A DNA stretch of 64,000 nt from the NCBI RefSeq assembly GCF_001310635.1, contig NZ_BAXR01000006.1, positions 124,001-188,000 on the forward strand, in the 5' to 3' direction. This DNA comes from Bacillus sp. JCM 19034 (GTDB taxonomy: Bacteria; Bacillota; Bacilli; Bacillales; Bacillaceae_D). This document shows, piece by piece, positions 21,435-31,826 of this stretch. The translations under genes were made by a program, and so were the position numbers. The notes below the pieces were generated by a model. The model did no database searches and was not told where the DNA came from. It saw nothing but the letters and a program-made list of their open reading frames with translations. Each line of letters starts with the position of its first letter. The first letter of the stretch is position 1.

Positions 21435-23718
21435 ATGAGTGAGGAAATTGAAACGGTTGAAAGAGGTTTTGTAAAAGGAACGATCCTTCATATATTGTTT
21501 CGAAATGAAGAAAACTACTATACAGTGGCTCTCATTAGAGTGGAAAAAACGAATGAAGATATAATAGAAAAAAAAAGTAACCGTTGTCGGATTACTACCA
21601 CAAACGGAACCAGGTGAAACGTTTTTATTTTATGGTCTGTTTACCGAGCACCCAAAATTTGGTTTACAATATAAGGTTGAGCAATTTAGACGAGATTTAC
21701 CACAAACAAAAAGTGGGATTATACAGTATTTAGCAAGTGATCGTTTTCCCGGAATAGGTAAGAAAACAGCAGAAGCGATTGTTGAACGTCTTGGTGAACG
21801 GGCAATTACTCGTATCGTTGAAGATCGTACTGTGTTGTATGATATTCCGAAGCTGACAAAGCAAAAGGCAGATCAGCTTTATTCCGAGCTCATTGAACAA
21901 CAAGGTGTTGAACAAGTGCTGCTTGAGCTTTCAAAGCATGGCTTTGGTGTTGAGCTTTCGTTAAAAATATATCAAACTTATAAAATTCAAGCACTTGATA
22001 TTATTCAAACGAATCCATATAAGCTAATTGAAGATGTTGAAGGGATTGGTTTTAGACGAGCTGATATTCTTGGAGCAGCAATTGGTATAACAGGCAATCA
22101 CCCTGATCGAATTCGAGCAGGCTGTTTATTCTTTATCCAAGAATTTTGTTTACAAGAAGGTCATGTATTCCTTTATCGTGAACAATTTGTTCCTCAAGTC
22201 ATTTCACTTCTCTCAACACCACAATCTCAAATACATGTTGAAGAAGTGGAAGAACAGTTGCTCATGATGGCTGAAGATGATCTGATTGTTGAGGAAGATG
22301 GCCGTGTCTATATGAAGACTTTATTTTTTGCAGAGAAAGGCATTGTCACGAACATAAGACGTATTATTTCACAAGAGGTTGAAGATGAATTTCCTGAAGC
22401 TGAATTTTTAAAAGAATTAGGTAAGCTTGAGGAAGAGCAAAAATTAACTTATGCAGCATCACAAAAGGAAGCCATTCAAACAGCTCTTTCATCACAAATG
22501 ATGATATTAACAGGTGGACCCGGAACTGGCAAGACGACGGTTATTAAAGGAATAGTTGAACTGTATGCACGATTACATGGATTGTCGCTTGATCCAAAAG
22601 CTTACTCCGGGTCAAATCCATTTCCAATCTTACTTGTTGCTCCGACAGGCAGGGCTGCTAAGCGAATAAATGAATCAACGAATTTACCGGCAACAACAAT
22701 TCATCGTCTGCTCGGTTGGAGCGGAAATGGCAGTGGTTTTGAAAAAGGTGATCATGAGCAAATTGAAGGTGAGCTTCTGATCGTAGATGAATGCTCAATG
22801 GTTGATATTTGGTTAATGAATCAATTATTAAAAGCTGTTCCGCAAAAAATGCAAGTGGTTCTTGTAGGTGATCAAGATCAGCTACCATCCGTAGGACCTG
22901 GGCAGGTTTTTAAAGATTTTCTTGATTCAAAAGTCATTCCAACCGTACATTTAACAGATATTTATCGGCAGAAGGAAGGTTCTTCCATTATTGATTTGGC
23001 TCATGCGATTAAAGACAATTCTTTACCGGAAACAATTGCAGAGCCTCAAGTTGATCGGCGTTTTTTTCCATGTAAACTAGAGCAGGTAAAAGATGTTGTT
23101 GCACAAATTTGCGAAAATGCTGTAAAAAAAGGGTATACAGCAAAAGAAATTCAAGTTCTTGCCCCGATGTATAAAGGGCAAGCGGGGATTACAGAGTTGA
23201 ACTTGCTTTTGCAGGAGCTTTTTAATCCAAAAAAAGAAGGACGAAGAGAAATTAATTTCGGCGATGTCATTTATCGTACTGGCGATGTCGTTTTACAGCT
23301 AGTTAATAATCCAGAAGAACACGTATACAATGGAGATCGTGGTGAAATAATAGCTATTTTTTATGCAAAGGAAAATGTGGAAAAACAAGATCAAGTTGTC
23401 GTCTCATTTGATGGAAAGGAAGTTGTCTATCCTAAACGTGAATTAAATCAAATTACACATGCATACTGTTGTTCGATTCATAAATCTCAAGGAAGTGAAT
23501 TTCCGATTGTTGTGATGCCAATCTTGCGAAGTTACACTAGAATGCTTCGCAGGAATTTAATTTATACAGGAATTACACGGGCAAAGCAATTTTTACTATT
23601 ATGTGGTGAATTATCTGCACTGCGAACAGCGATTACTGAACAAAATGAACTTAATCGTCACTCGATGTTGAAGGAGAAGCTTGAATTGATGGCAAGTGGT
23701 AAAAGTCAACTAGCATAA
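21435..23718 (+). CDS. recD2: ATP-dependent DNA helicase RecD2 (frameshifted near 21568)
   Basis: About 761-aa 5'-3' superfamily-1B helicase (YrrC) with roles in recombination and fork repair. The N-terminal OB-like domain (residues 1-90) is followed by tandem HhH elements (FPGIGKKTAEAIVERLG; VEGIGFRRADILG). The helicase core has Walker A GGPGTGKTT, Walker B LLIVDECSMVD, motif III GDQDQLPSVGPG and motif V/VI SIHKSQGSEFP and YTGITRAKQ. A run of nine As (21568-21576) shifts the frame after IIEKK; eight As would restore VTVVGLLPQTEPGE, so one extra A is likely an error. ATG 21435 follows AAGGGTGA. No RecB or RecC partner, as expected for RecD2. Confidence 0.93.
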
Positions 23719-23768
23719 ACAGTTCCATCTTGTTAGATCATATAAATGTTCGGAAGGTGGCGATATCT

Positions 23769-24236
23769 TTGCGGACGTTTTCAACCATTGAAGGATTTCC
23801 AGTCCTCGTTAAATCTACAGGTCAAGAGTGTGGCCATATCACTGACTTAGTGTATAAAAACGGGAAAATAATTGGACTTCTCATTGACCCAAAAGGCTTG
23901 CTTGCAAGACAGCGCTTCCTAGCCGTTTCCGATGTGGATAGCTTTGGTCCTGATGCCATAATGATTGAGAGTGCAGAGCAACTAAAACCATTTGAGAAAA
24001 CAGATTCTCTTTTACTAAAGCATGGAAAAGAACGTCTACAAGGAATCGCTTTGCTAACAAATGAGGGCGAAAAGCTTGGTTTAATGGAAGATGTATATTT
24101 TCATGAAGAAGTGGGGACAATCGTAGGGTATGAAGTGACAGATGGGTTAATCGCTGATCTAATGGAGGGAAGAAAGGTCGTTAAGAGTGATAAACAATTA
24201 ACGATTACCAAAGGACGAGCGATTATGACCGAGTAA
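23769..24236 (+). CDS. yrrD: PRC-barrel domain protein YrrD
   Basis: About 155-aa protein with two PRC-barrel-like modules (GFPVLVKSTGQECGHITDLV at residues 7-26; LLTNEGEKLGLMEDVYF). PRC barrels occur in RNA-metabolism proteins such as RimM and in photosynthetic reaction-centre H subunits. TTG 23769 is preferred because GGAAGGTGG is 8 nt upstream; an upstream TTG at 23730 lacks a ribosome site. It follows recD2 as in B. subtilis. Function unknown. Confidence 0.85.
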   Translation: MRTFSTIEGFPVLVKSTGQECGHITDLVYKNGKIIGLLIDPKGLLARQRFLAVSDVDSFGPDAIMIESAEQLKPFEKTDSLLLKHGKERLQGIALLTNEGEKLGLMEDVYFHEEVGTIVGYEVTDGLIADLMEGRKVVKSDKQLTITKGRAIMTE

Positions 24237-24252
24237 GAAAGGAGCTCGTATC

Positions 24253-24450
24253 ATGCATTGTCCAAACTGCCAAAGTAAAGATATCGGAAAAATAGGAACA
24301 AACCAGTATTATTGCTGGAGCTGTTTTGTAGAAATGACATTATCCAATGGGAAGCTATCAATGCACCAAGTCGAAGAGGATGGCACACTCAGTTCATTAG
24401 ACGACCTATTTGAGGACCATGATTTACAAATTGAAATGGAAGCCAACTAA
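24253..24450 (+). CDS. Small zinc-ribbon protein
   Basis: 65-aa protein with two CxxC knuckles (CPNC at residue 3 and CWSC about residue 21) that should bind one zinc, followed by an acidic tail. ATG 24253 follows GAAAGGAGCTC. Similar tiny zinc-ribbon proteins lie after yrrD in Bacillus genomes. Its role is unknown; it may act in translation or transcription, but this is a guess. Confidence 0.78.
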   Translation: MHCPNCQSKDIGKIGTNQYYCWSCFVEMTLSNGKLSMHQVEEDGTLSSLDDLFEDHDLQIEMEAN

Positions 24451-24467
24451 AATAGGTGGTGACAGTG

Positions 24468-24596
24468 ATGCGTAAAGCGGTAACAACCTCATTAATTGCT
24501 CTAGGAATTGGTGCAGCAGCATGGTCAATGAATGGTCGTAAAAAACAAAATCGATTCCAGCAAATGATGAAGCCAGTAAATAATATGTTTAAATAA
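24468..24596 (+). CDS. Small DUF3918 (YrzQ-like) protein
   Basis: 42-aa protein with a short hydrophobic N-terminal helix (AVTTSLIALGIGAAAWSMNGR) followed by a basic segment with QQMMKPVNNMFK. This is the pattern of the DUF3918/YrzQ family found next to yrrD in Bacillus. TAGGTGGTGA supports the ATG at 24468 (GTG 24465 is an alternative). Function unknown; probably membrane-associated. Confidence 0.7.
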   Translation: MRKAVTTSLIALGIGAAAWSMNGRKKQNRFQQMMKPVNNMFK

Positions 24597-24603
24597 GGCT
24601 ATA

Positions 24604-24632
24604 AGACAAGTCCAAAATGGGCTTGTCTTTTT
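24604..24632 (+). terminator. Terminator of the cymR-recD2-yrrD cluster
   Basis: AGACAAGTCC pairs with GGGCTTGTCT around a 4-6-nt loop and is followed by six Ts. Confidence 0.85.
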
Positions 24633-24702
24633 TGATATTGCTTTACTGAAACTCTTTTTAGATACCAAAATTTAATATAGTATACTAGGGAGGGTTGTCA
24701 CG

Positions 24703-25950
24703 TTGGGGGAAATTTTTTTGAAACGATCTTTAAAAAGGAACTACTACATACTTGTAACTGTTGTGTTTATCGGATTTTTATTATTTGGGATTTCAGAAAA
24801 TGTAAGAGGGCCAGCAATTCCAAAAATTCAAGATGACTTTAAAATAGGAGAAGCTCAGCTCGGCTTACTATTAGCTCTAAATTCCTTAGGTTTTTTATTG
24901 GCCTGTACGTATACGTCCGTTTTAGCAAATAAAATTGGCATAAAAGCGACAGCAACTTTAGCCTTTGTCGCAATGGCACTTTCAGGAGTTTGTTTATTTG
25001 CTTCTACTTCTTTTTCATATTTAGTGGCTTCTTTCTTTTTTCTATATATCGGAAATGGGATGTTAGAGATTGCCTTAGCCATTATAGCAGCACAAATATT
25101 TAAAAATCATACAGGAACGATGATGAACCTTTCACATTTTTTCTATGGTTTAGGCTCAACACTTGCACCTGTTATGGCTGCTTCGCTTATGGGATGGGAG
25201 GTAGCCGGTGGTGAACTAGGTTGGCGCTACATGTATATGCTTGTCCTATCGCTGTCAATTTTGCCAATTATTCCGACTTTACTCGCTCGTTTTTCAAAGG
25301 AGGATGAGGACGAAGGGGAAGAAAAGACCTCTTTTCAGAAGTTAGTAAAAGACCGCGTCGCATGGATGATCGTACTAATATTAACTTTTGGTTCGACAGC
25401 GGAGCTAGCAACTGCAAGCTGGTTAGTCAATTATTACGTTCATGTCTTTGATTGGTCCATTGAGGATGCATCGAAAGTTTTGTCACTATTCTTTTTCTTT
25501 TTTATGTTAGCTAGACTGTTTCTTGGTCCTGTTACTGATAAAATGGGTTATGCTCGTTCCATTTTACTATTTTCGCTAATCTCAGGTGTATGTGGTATCG
25601 TTGGGATTATACTCGGGAATCACGGTGCTTTTGCGATTGCTTTAGCTGGAGCAGGTATTGCTCCAATTTACCCTACAATAATGGCATTGTTAGCTAAACG
25701 TTATAAAAAAGGGACAGGAACGGCCATTGCGTTTTCGGTATCTATAATGGGAATTGGGAGTGTTATCTTTAATTTATTTATTGGATTTTTTATTGAAGGT
25801 TTGAATATGATTACGGATTATTTTGGAGTATTCTATGGGATGAATATTGGTATGCAAATTGGCTTTGCTCTTATTATAACGACTCCATTTGCTTGTGTTA
25901 TTAGTTGTCTATTTTTAAGTAAATTATTGAATAAAGAAGAGGAAGTGTGA
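24703..25950 (+). CDS. Major facilitator superfamily transporter, 12 TM
   Basis: 415-aa MFS permease. About twelve hydrophobic helices are visible, with a cytosolic acidic loop near residue 205 (SKEDEDEGEEK). Conserved features include RGPAIPKIQDDF after TM1, LANKIGIKATA (loop 2-3) and FLGPVTDKMGYARS between TM8 and TM9. The start is TTG 24703, since AGGGAGGG is 8 nt upstream; TTG 24718 cannot be excluded. Substrate unknown. It resembles FucP/YfkF-like MFS members rather than the drug exporters. Confidence 0.82.
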   Translation: MGEIFLKRSLKRNYYILVTVVFIGFLLFGISENVRGPAIPKIQDDFKIGEAQLGLLLALNSLGFLLACTYTSVLANKIGIKATATLAFVAMALSGVCLFASTSFSYLVASFFFLYIGNGMLEIALAIIAAQIFKNHTGTMMNLSHFFYGLGSTLAPVMAASLMGWEVAGGELGWRYMYMLVLSLSILPIIPTLLARFSKEDEDEGEEKTSFQKLVKDRVAWMIVLILTFGSTAELATASWLVNYYVHVFDWSIEDASKVLSLFFFFFMLARLFLGPVTDKMGYARSILLFSLISGVCGIVGIILGNHGAFAIALAGAGIAPIYPTIMALLAKRYKKGTGTAIAFSVSIMGIGSVIFNLFIGFFIEGLNMITDYFGVFYGMNIGMQIGFALIITTPFACVISCLFLSKLLNKEEEV

Positions 25951-25990
25951 AATTTGACATTTAACTGAGCAAATACAATGATTGAAATAA

Positions 25991-26042
25991 AAAATCCAAA
26001 CCGAATTCAACTACAATTGCGATTGAATTAGTTTGGATTTTC
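25991..26042. terminator. Bidirectional terminator
   Basis: A roughly 19-bp imperfect stem (AAAATCCAAACCGAATTCAA with TTGAATTAGTTTGGATTTT) lies between the convergent MFS and UbiD genes. Confidence 0.8.
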
Positions 26043-26064
26043 TTTTATAGCCATTATTTTGTTA

Positions 26065-27886
26065 TCACGCTTGCTTAATCGTCCCATCCTCATGAAAGAA
26101 TCGTTGAATCCGCTTTTCAACATCATGGTCTAGAACGAGCGGTGGTGCGTGATGTGGTTTTATCCGTGCATCAATAATCATTGTGTCACAACCCCAATGT
26201 TTGTATTGATAGAAGCTATTTACACCATAAATGTCATGTGATGGGTTACTGCGTGTAAAGGTTGCCCATAGAAAATTGGAAATGGTGTCACTTAAAAATG
26301 TACTATCATCGCAAACAATCAGTAAAGGACATGTTGTTAAATCAACTTTTGCAAGTGTCGTACAAAACTCCTCTATTTCAACTTCAGCTTGCTTATAGGT
26401 AGAAAAACTAGATCCTTCAATCGCCACAACACCAGGCATAATAAGTTTAGCTTTATTAAATACCGGATTCGTATGTAGTTCTTCAGGAACGTTTGTACAA
26501 AGTTGACGCTTCTGTTTACCATAGGCGGCTATGATTACCTTACTACCTGAATTAAGTCCTGTCCCTGAATAATCAAGTGTATCAATCGTTGTATTTGTTT
26601 GAAAATGAATGTCGCGACGAAAATCTACACGTTCTAGGATATAGGATAAGAACTGTTTTTCGTCATGAGTTGTAATCGGTTCTTGATCTTCAGCAGTTAT
26701 AAATAAATATTTTGCTAAGCTCAGCTGTCCAGTACCTAAAATGTTGTTAGCGATTGTCATTAATTCGGCTGGACGTTTCACCTCTTCATAAGGGTATAAC
26801 GTTCACTTCCTATTGCAAATAACAGTGGATGGACGCCTGCTGCATCAACTGCATGAACTTCCTTTACGCCAGGTATTTGCTGCTTTACGGCGTCGCCTGT
26901 TAATTGATGAATCAAATCTCCAAATGAAGTATCCTCCTGTGGAGGTCTGCCAACAACAGTGAACGGCCATATCGCATTTTTGCGAGCATATACTTTATGA
27001 ACACGTAGTACAGGAAAAGGATGAACAAGACTATAATAACCTAGATGATCACCAAATGGCCCCTCAGGCTTTGTTTCATTTGGATGAATTTCACCGGTTA
27101 TTACAAAATCAGCATCATGACTAATACAATATCCTTCAACATAGCAGTAATGAAAGCGCCGTCCAGCAAGTAAACCAGCAAATGTTAGTTCACTTAAACC
27201 TTCAGGAAGTGGCATGACAGCGGATAACGTATGAGCTGGTGGTCCACCTATGAAAATGCTCACCTTAAGAGGCTGACCTTTTTTAGTAGCCTTTGTTTGA
27301 TGGACACCGATACCACGGTGAATTTGATAGTGCATCCCCACTTCTTTATTAGGTTCATACTCATTGCCACTTAATTGAACTCGGTACATTCCTAAATTAG
27401 CGTTCATAATTCCAGGCTTGTCCGGATCTTCACTGTATACTTGAGGCAATGTAATAAATGCACCTCCATCATCAGGCCAGTGGTGAATGTGCGGCAAATC
27501 AGTTATTGAAATTTCCTCCATATGAGCAGGTAAGCGATTTCCTGTATTTTTAGGTAATGCCTTTGAAGCAGCTAGTCCTGTTTTTACGTGTTTTATCGGT
27601 TGTTTTACCGCTTTTATTGGATCGTTTCTAAGCTGAATGACGCTTTCAGTTTGATTCCAAGTGTTTCGAAACATATATTTACTACGTTCAATTGTTCCAA
27701 AAAGATTGGATACTGCCGGGTATTTAGAGCCTTTCACATTTTCAAACAGAATGGCAGGCCCGCCTTTTTTATAGACGTTTAAATGTATGGCAGCCATTTC
27801 GAGATAAGGGTCGACCTCTTCTTTAATGCGAACAAGCTCGCCTTTTTTTCTAAATCAATAATACATTCTTCTAAAGATCTGTACAT
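26065..27886 (-). CDS. UbiD-family (prFMN-dependent) decarboxylase, split by two frameshifts
   Basis: About 607-aa member of the UbiD family, non-oxidative decarboxylases that use prenylated FMN. Start ATG 27886 (MYRSLEECIIDLEKK) follows AAGGAG. The frame is lost at a 7-T run (27843-27849 on the plus strand; eight would give KGELVRIKEEVDPYLEMA). It is lost again near 26792-26794, where one more base restores RYTPYEEVKRPAELM. Family features include GMYRVQLSGNEYEPNKEVGMHYQIHRG (abridged: residues 'GMYRVQL' to 'HYQIHRG'), a prFMN/Mn-binding area, and TGEIHPNETKPEGPFGDH with the catalytic acidic residues. No UbiX-type prenyltransferase is nearby, so the cofactor must come from elsewhere. The substrate (aromatic acid or menaquinone precursor) is unknown. 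Confidence 0.85.
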
Positions 27887-28004
27887 TTTAAAGCTCCTTA
27901 TGAAGACAAATTTACTTTTAGTATACCGCCTTTCCTTATGTTCTGTCTCGCTAGAAACATCCAAAATATGTGACAGCACTCTAACAAATAGCCCAATTAA
28001 ATAT

Positions 28005-28406
28005 TTAGTCTAAAAAACGCTTTTTCATATCATTTGTTAAAAGTAAGCATTGATCCTTACGACCGAACCACCTGTAACGATTTTCTGCTATTAAACGGTA
28101 GTATACATCTCGTAATGGCTTTGGAATAATTATGGCCGTATATAAGAGCTTCCACGCTCCATTTAAATGCTTACATATACGTAAAACAGCTTCTGATTTC
28201 GTAAAATAGTGGTCGCCCTCGATAACGACAACACTGTCCGTTGATTTAGGAACACCGTATTCTGATAAAAGTTGTTGCCCAATATCACTTTGTAATGAAG
28301 CAAATTGGAAACGAGCATTCGGGTCACGTTTGATGATAAATTGAACACCTTTGTTACATACTGAGCAATCGCCATCGATTAATACAATACGTTTCATATG
28401 ATACAC
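28005..28406 (-). CDS. DCC-family thiol-disulfide oxidoreductase (DUF393, YuxK-like)
   Basis: 133-aa protein of the DCC/DUF393 family with a thioredoxin-like fold. The hallmark DGDCSVCNKGVQF (D-G-x-C-x-x-C) is at residues 8-20 and RDPNARFQFASLQS follows. A redox function is inferred from the CxxC pair; no substrate is known. It starts at ATG 28406 (MYHMKRIVLIDGD), and the Met at residue 4 is a possible alternative. Confidence 0.85.
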   Translation of the reverse strand: MYHMKRIVLIDGDCSVCNKGVQFIIKRDPNARFQFASLQSDIGQQLLSEYGVPKSTDSVVVIEGDHYFTKSEAVLRICKHLNGAWKLLYTAIIIPKPLRDVYYRLIAENRYRWFGRKDQCLLLTNDMKKRFLD

Positions 28407-28551
28407 TCTCCTTATGAAAGCAGTAATAGTCGGTTATAACGATTGTAACATTATTTATTAAGATGGGACCGTTTTAAAGCTATTTGATAAGTTGCTTATA
28501 TATACAGTAAGATAGTATTAAAAAGTAATTTCTAAAAAGGTGGTGTCATTT

Positions 28552-28767
28552 ATGGGGGAAGCAAATCAAGATATTTATATTGATCCTAAAAAGGTATTAA
28601 TTATTTTAGGTGCGCTCATTTTCGGAGGATTGCTGTTAGTTTCCTTTATTCATGCAAATTTCTACGCAGAGAAATATTCATCTGCATTTTTATGGCAATT
28701 CCGAGGAACAATTGTTGGAGCGGGAATCATTTATTTTGCACTAACTTTTATTATGAACAGAAATTGA
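28552..28767 (+). CDS. Small two-helix membrane protein
   Basis: 71-aa protein, not recognised. It has two hydrophobic helices (about residues 15-37, VLIILGALIFGGLLLVSFI, and 52-68), joined by a short loop with FRGTIVGAG. ATG 28552 is preferred because AAAGGTGGTG lies 8 nt upstream. It stands alone between two terminated units. Confidence 0.6.
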   Translation: MGEANQDIYIDPKKVLIILGALIFGGLLLVSFIHANFYAEKYSSAFLWQFRGTIVGAGIIYFALTFIMNRN

Positions 28768-28793
28768 CAAGATCATTAAAAATCGTTTTAACC

Positions 28794-28840
28794 AAAAATC
28801 CGAATGGTGAAGTTTGACAGCCTTCGGATTTTCTTTTTTT
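28794..28840 (+). terminator. Rho-independent terminator
   Basis: AAAAATCCGAA pairs with TTCGGATTTT across an 18-nt loop and is followed by a T-run. Confidence 0.75.
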
Positions 28841-28938
28841 CAGTTATCAAGTTTATTTCTTTGCAAAAGGTTAAAGATTATGATGTAATGCTAGTGTATA
28901 CTTTTTATACTAAAATGTATATAAAAGGGGTGGACGTT

Positions 28939-29790
28939 ATGAAACAAAGACGTATAAAGGATAAATGGACAGTACAGTACGAAGAAATGAGTTTTCCATT
29001 TATCCAAAAGGGTTGGATATTGCCTAGTGGAAGGTATGCTGAATTTGATCCATTTATTATTATGGCAGAAGATTGGTTTAAAAGAGGTGCTTTCTCTGAT
29101 CATCCTCATAGAGGATTTCAGACGATTACATATGTTGTTGATGGCCGATTAGAGCACATTGACAATAGCGGTAGTAGAGATATTCTTGAACCTGGTGATG
29201 TTCAATATATGAATGCGGGGACTGGGGCTAGGCATGCTGAGGAGGCTGTTTGTGAAGGGATTGCTCATACATTACAGCTTTGGTTGAATTTACCGAGCAA
29301 GTTAAAATATTCAAATCCTTATTATCAAAATGTTTATACGGAAGAAACACCAAGCTTCGAAGTAGAGGGTGGGAACATAAAAGTATTTGCTGGTACTTTT
29401 GGTGATGTTGAAGGACCGTTAAAAGCTATGGTTCCTATTACAATTGCAGAAATTAATTTGGAGCAAGGGGCGAGTTATGTGCACAAGCTACCAGCTTTAC
29501 ATAATGCATTTGTTTATATGTTATCAGGTGAGGCGGAAATTGGTAGTGAGAAGACTGTTTTGAAAAAGCATCAAGTTGGTTTATTGCAGACAAATGAAAG
29601 AATAGAGACTTTGGATGATGAGTGTCCCATTTATGCTCGCTCAAGACGGGTGAAAATACTTATCTATTCAGGTGAGCCGATTAATGAGACGATCGTTCCA
29701 TATGGTCCTTTTGTCATGAACACAGAGGAAGAAATTAAAGAGTGCTATAAGGACTATCGTGAAGGTAAATTCGGACCACCTGCTAGGTGA
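28939..29790 (+). CDS. Pirin-family protein (bicupin)
   Basis: 283-aa pirin/YhhW-type bicupin that binds one metal ion in the N-terminal barrel. Visible are HPHRGFQTITYVVDG (two His ligands) and MNAGTGARHAEE (His and Glu), plus a C-terminal cupin. Some pirins act as quercetinases; others affect regulators. Start ATG 28939 follows AAAGGGGTGG. The neighbouring flavin reductases suggest redox or detoxification work, but this is inferred. Confidence 0.9.
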   Translation: MKQRRIKDKWTVQYEEMSFPFIQKGWILPSGRYAEFDPFIIMAEDWFKRGAFSDHPHRGFQTITYVVDGRLEHIDNSGSRDILEPGDVQYMNAGTGARHAEEAVCEGIAHTLQLWLNLPSKLKYSNPYYQNVYTEETPSFEVEGGNIKVFAGTFGDVEGPLKAMVPITIAEINLEQGASYVHKLPALHNAFVYMLSGEAEIGSEKTVLKKHQVGLLQTNERIETLDDECPIYARSRRVKILIYSGEPINETIVPYGPFVMNTEEEIKECYKDYREGKFGPPAR

Positions 29791-29834
29791 ATATAAGGAA
29801 ATATGTAAAAAGCTATGAAGGGATTGGGAGAAGC

Positions 29835-30824
29835 ATGAACAATGAAGAACTATTTGATGTAACGATTATTGGGGGAGGACCAACAGGGTTATTTGCGACC
29901 TTTTATGCAGGGATGCGTGGTTTAAAGGTGAAAATAATTGACAGCTTAGGGCAGCTTGGAGGTCAAATCGCTGAATTGTATCCGGATAAATATATTTATG
30001 ATATAGGTGGTTTTCCAAAAGTACTTGGCAAGGATTTTGTGAAAAATTTAGAGGAGCAAGCAGCGTTTGCTAATCCGACCATTTGTTTGAATGAAACTGT
30101 TCTCGATGTAAAGAAGAGTGATGATGAAACTTTCACGTTAATATCAAATCTTGGCCAGCATTATTCAAAAACGATTTTGATTACAGGAGGAATAGGGGCC
30201 TTTGAACCGCGTAAGTTAAAGGTAGATGGGGAGCAACTATTTGAGGGCAAGAGCTTACATTATTCAGTAAAAGATTTGGAGATGTTTAAGAATCAGCGTG
30301 TACTTGTTTGTGGTGGTGGCGATTCTGCAGTCGATTGGTCTCTCATGCTTAAAGATGTCGCTTCACAAGTCACGCTTAGCCATCGTAGAAATGAATTTAA
30401 AGCACACGAAAGCAGTGTTAATGAATTAAAAGCTTCCACTGTTGAAATCAAAACACCATATTCTATAAAACAGTTAATTGGTAATGGGAATAAGCTAAAA
30501 CAAGTTGTAATCGTTCAAAAAAATGGTGAAGAAGAGATAATAGATGTCGACCATATTATTGTGAACTATGGGAATATTTCTTCTTTAGGACCGATTAAAA
30601 GCTGGGGTCTTGAGATGGATCGTCAATCCATTCTTGTTAATACAAAAATGGAAACAAATATAAAAGGAATATTTGCAGCAGGTGACATTGTAAACTATGA
30701 TGGGAAGGTAAAATTAATTGCGGTTGGTTTAGGAGAGGCCCCGATTGCGATAAATCATGCGAAATCGTATATTGATCCTGCTTCACGAGTACAACCGTTG
30801 CATAGTACAAGTGTATTTAAATAG
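29835..30824 (+). CDS. Ferredoxin-NADP+ reductase type 2 (YumC/YcgT-like)
   Basis: 329-aa flavoenzyme with thioredoxin-reductase-like architecture but without the redox CxxC, as in Bacillus YumC. The FAD site is IIGGGPTGLFATFYA (residues 10-24), the NADP-binding VLVCGGGDSAVDWSL about residue 155, and FAAGDIVNYDGKVKLIAVGLGEA near the C-terminus completes the FAD domain. It transfers electrons between NADPH and ferredoxin or flavodoxin. ATG 29835 follows GGGAGAAG. A FMN reductase gene starts 13 nt later, suggesting an operon. Confidence 0.92.
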   Translation: MNNEELFDVTIIGGGPTGLFATFYAGMRGLKVKIIDSLGQLGGQIAELYPDKYIYDIGGFPKVLGKDFVKNLEEQAAFANPTICLNETVLDVKKSDDETFTLISNLGQHYSKTILITGGIGAFEPRKLKVDGEQLFEGKSLHYSVKDLEMFKNQRVLVCGGGDSAVDWSLMLKDVASQVTLSHRRNEFKAHESSVNELKASTVEIKTPYSIKQLIGNGNKLKQVVIVQKNGEEEIIDVDHIIVNYGNISSLGPIKSWGLEMDRQSILVNTKMETNIKGIFAAGDIVNYDGKVKLIAVGLGEAPIAINHAKSYIDPASRVQPLHSTSVFK

Positions 30825-30837
30825 GAGGCAAGAGATA

Positions 30838-31355
30838 ATGAAAATAGTCGGTGTTTCTGGTTCAATAATCGGGTCGAAAACAGCAAAAGTAGTGAGCGAA
30901 GTACTTGAAGTAATAAAGCAGAAAAATCCAGAAGTTCATACGGAGTTAATCGATTTAAAGGAGTATGAGGTTGATTGGGTACGTGGCTTGCCATTAGAAA
31001 AGTATAACGCTGATACGAGAAAAGTAATTCAATCAATCGTTGAAGCAGATTCACTTATATTTGGAACACCGATATACCAAGCATCTATTTCGGGGTCTTA
31101 AAAAATTTATTCGATCATTTACCGATGGGAGTCTTTCAATCCAAAAAAACGGGAATAGTAGCCACAGGTGGAACAGAGCGTCATTTCTTAGTACCGGAAT
31201 ATCAGTTAAAACCGATATTACAATTTTTAAAAGGAACAGTTCCAACGACACAAGTGTTTGCAGTTAATGCACATTTTAATGAGAATAATGAGATTATTGA
31301 TCAAGAAGTAGTAAATCGAATTGAATTATTAGCAGCAGCGATGATAAACGACTAA
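30838..31355 (+). CDS. NAD(P)H-dependent FMN reductase, SsuE-like (frameshifted near 31092)
   Basis: About 172-aa flavodoxin-fold reductase supplying reduced FMN to partner enzymes. GVSGSIIGSKTAKV is at residues 5-18 (FMN phosphate loop), and FGTPIYQASISGVLKN about residue 78 is reached after repair. The frame stops in a run of four Gs (31092-31095), and one more G joins it to VLKNLFDHLPMGVF. Start ATG 30838 with AGGAGG. It is co-oriented and closely spaced with the ferredoxin reductase gene. Confidence 0.85.
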
Positions 31356-31367
31356 GAGAAGGGAATG

Positions 31368-31402
31368 CCACAGACTTCACTTATGGAGGACTGTGGTATT
31401 TT
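31368..31402 (+). terminator. Rho-independent terminator
   Basis: CCACAG and CTGTGG form the base of an imperfect hairpin followed by ATTTTTT, 13 nt after the FMN reductase stop. Confidence 0.65.
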
Positions 31403-31463
31403 TTACTTGTTATAATTAAGATGAAACAAAGTCAATCAAATACATAAGAAAGGGAGTGTCGCA

Positions 31464-31826
31464 ATGATTAAAGGTGTTCACCATATACAAATTACAATTC
31501 CTAAAGGTAAAGTGGAGGAAGGCCGAGCCTTTTATTGTACAGCTTTAGGTCTAGAAGAGATTCCTAAGCCTGAGGTGCTACAAGGAAGAGGAGGCTTCTG
31601 GGTGAATGTAGGTGATCGTCAAGTTCATGTTGGAACAGAAGACCAATTTGATCGAATGCAGACGAAGGCTCATATTGCTTATGAAGTAACAGCTATAGAA
31701 TATTGGAAAAAGAAATTACCGACTTTAGGTATTGATGTTATCGAAGCAATTCCGATTCCGGGCTTTGAGCGATTTGAATGTCGCGACCCATTTGGAAACC
31801 GAATCGAATTTATTCAGAAGCTTTAA
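31464..31826 (+). CDS. VOC (glyoxalase/bleomycin-resistance) family protein
   Basis: 120-aa vicinal-oxygen-chelate protein with one domain of two beta-alpha-beta-beta-beta modules. The likely metal ligands are His in VHHIQI (residue 5-6), His in RQVHVGTE and Glu in RFECRDPFGNRIEFI. The reaction is unknown; such proteins include dioxygenases and resistance factors. Start ATG 31464 follows AAAGGGAGTG. Confidence 0.88.
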   Translation: MIKGVHHIQITIPKGKVEEGRAFYCTALGLEEIPKPEVLQGRGGFWVNVGDRQVHVGTEDQFDRMQTKAHIAYEVTAIEYWKKKLPTLGIDVIEAIPIPGFERFECRDPFGNRIEFIQKL

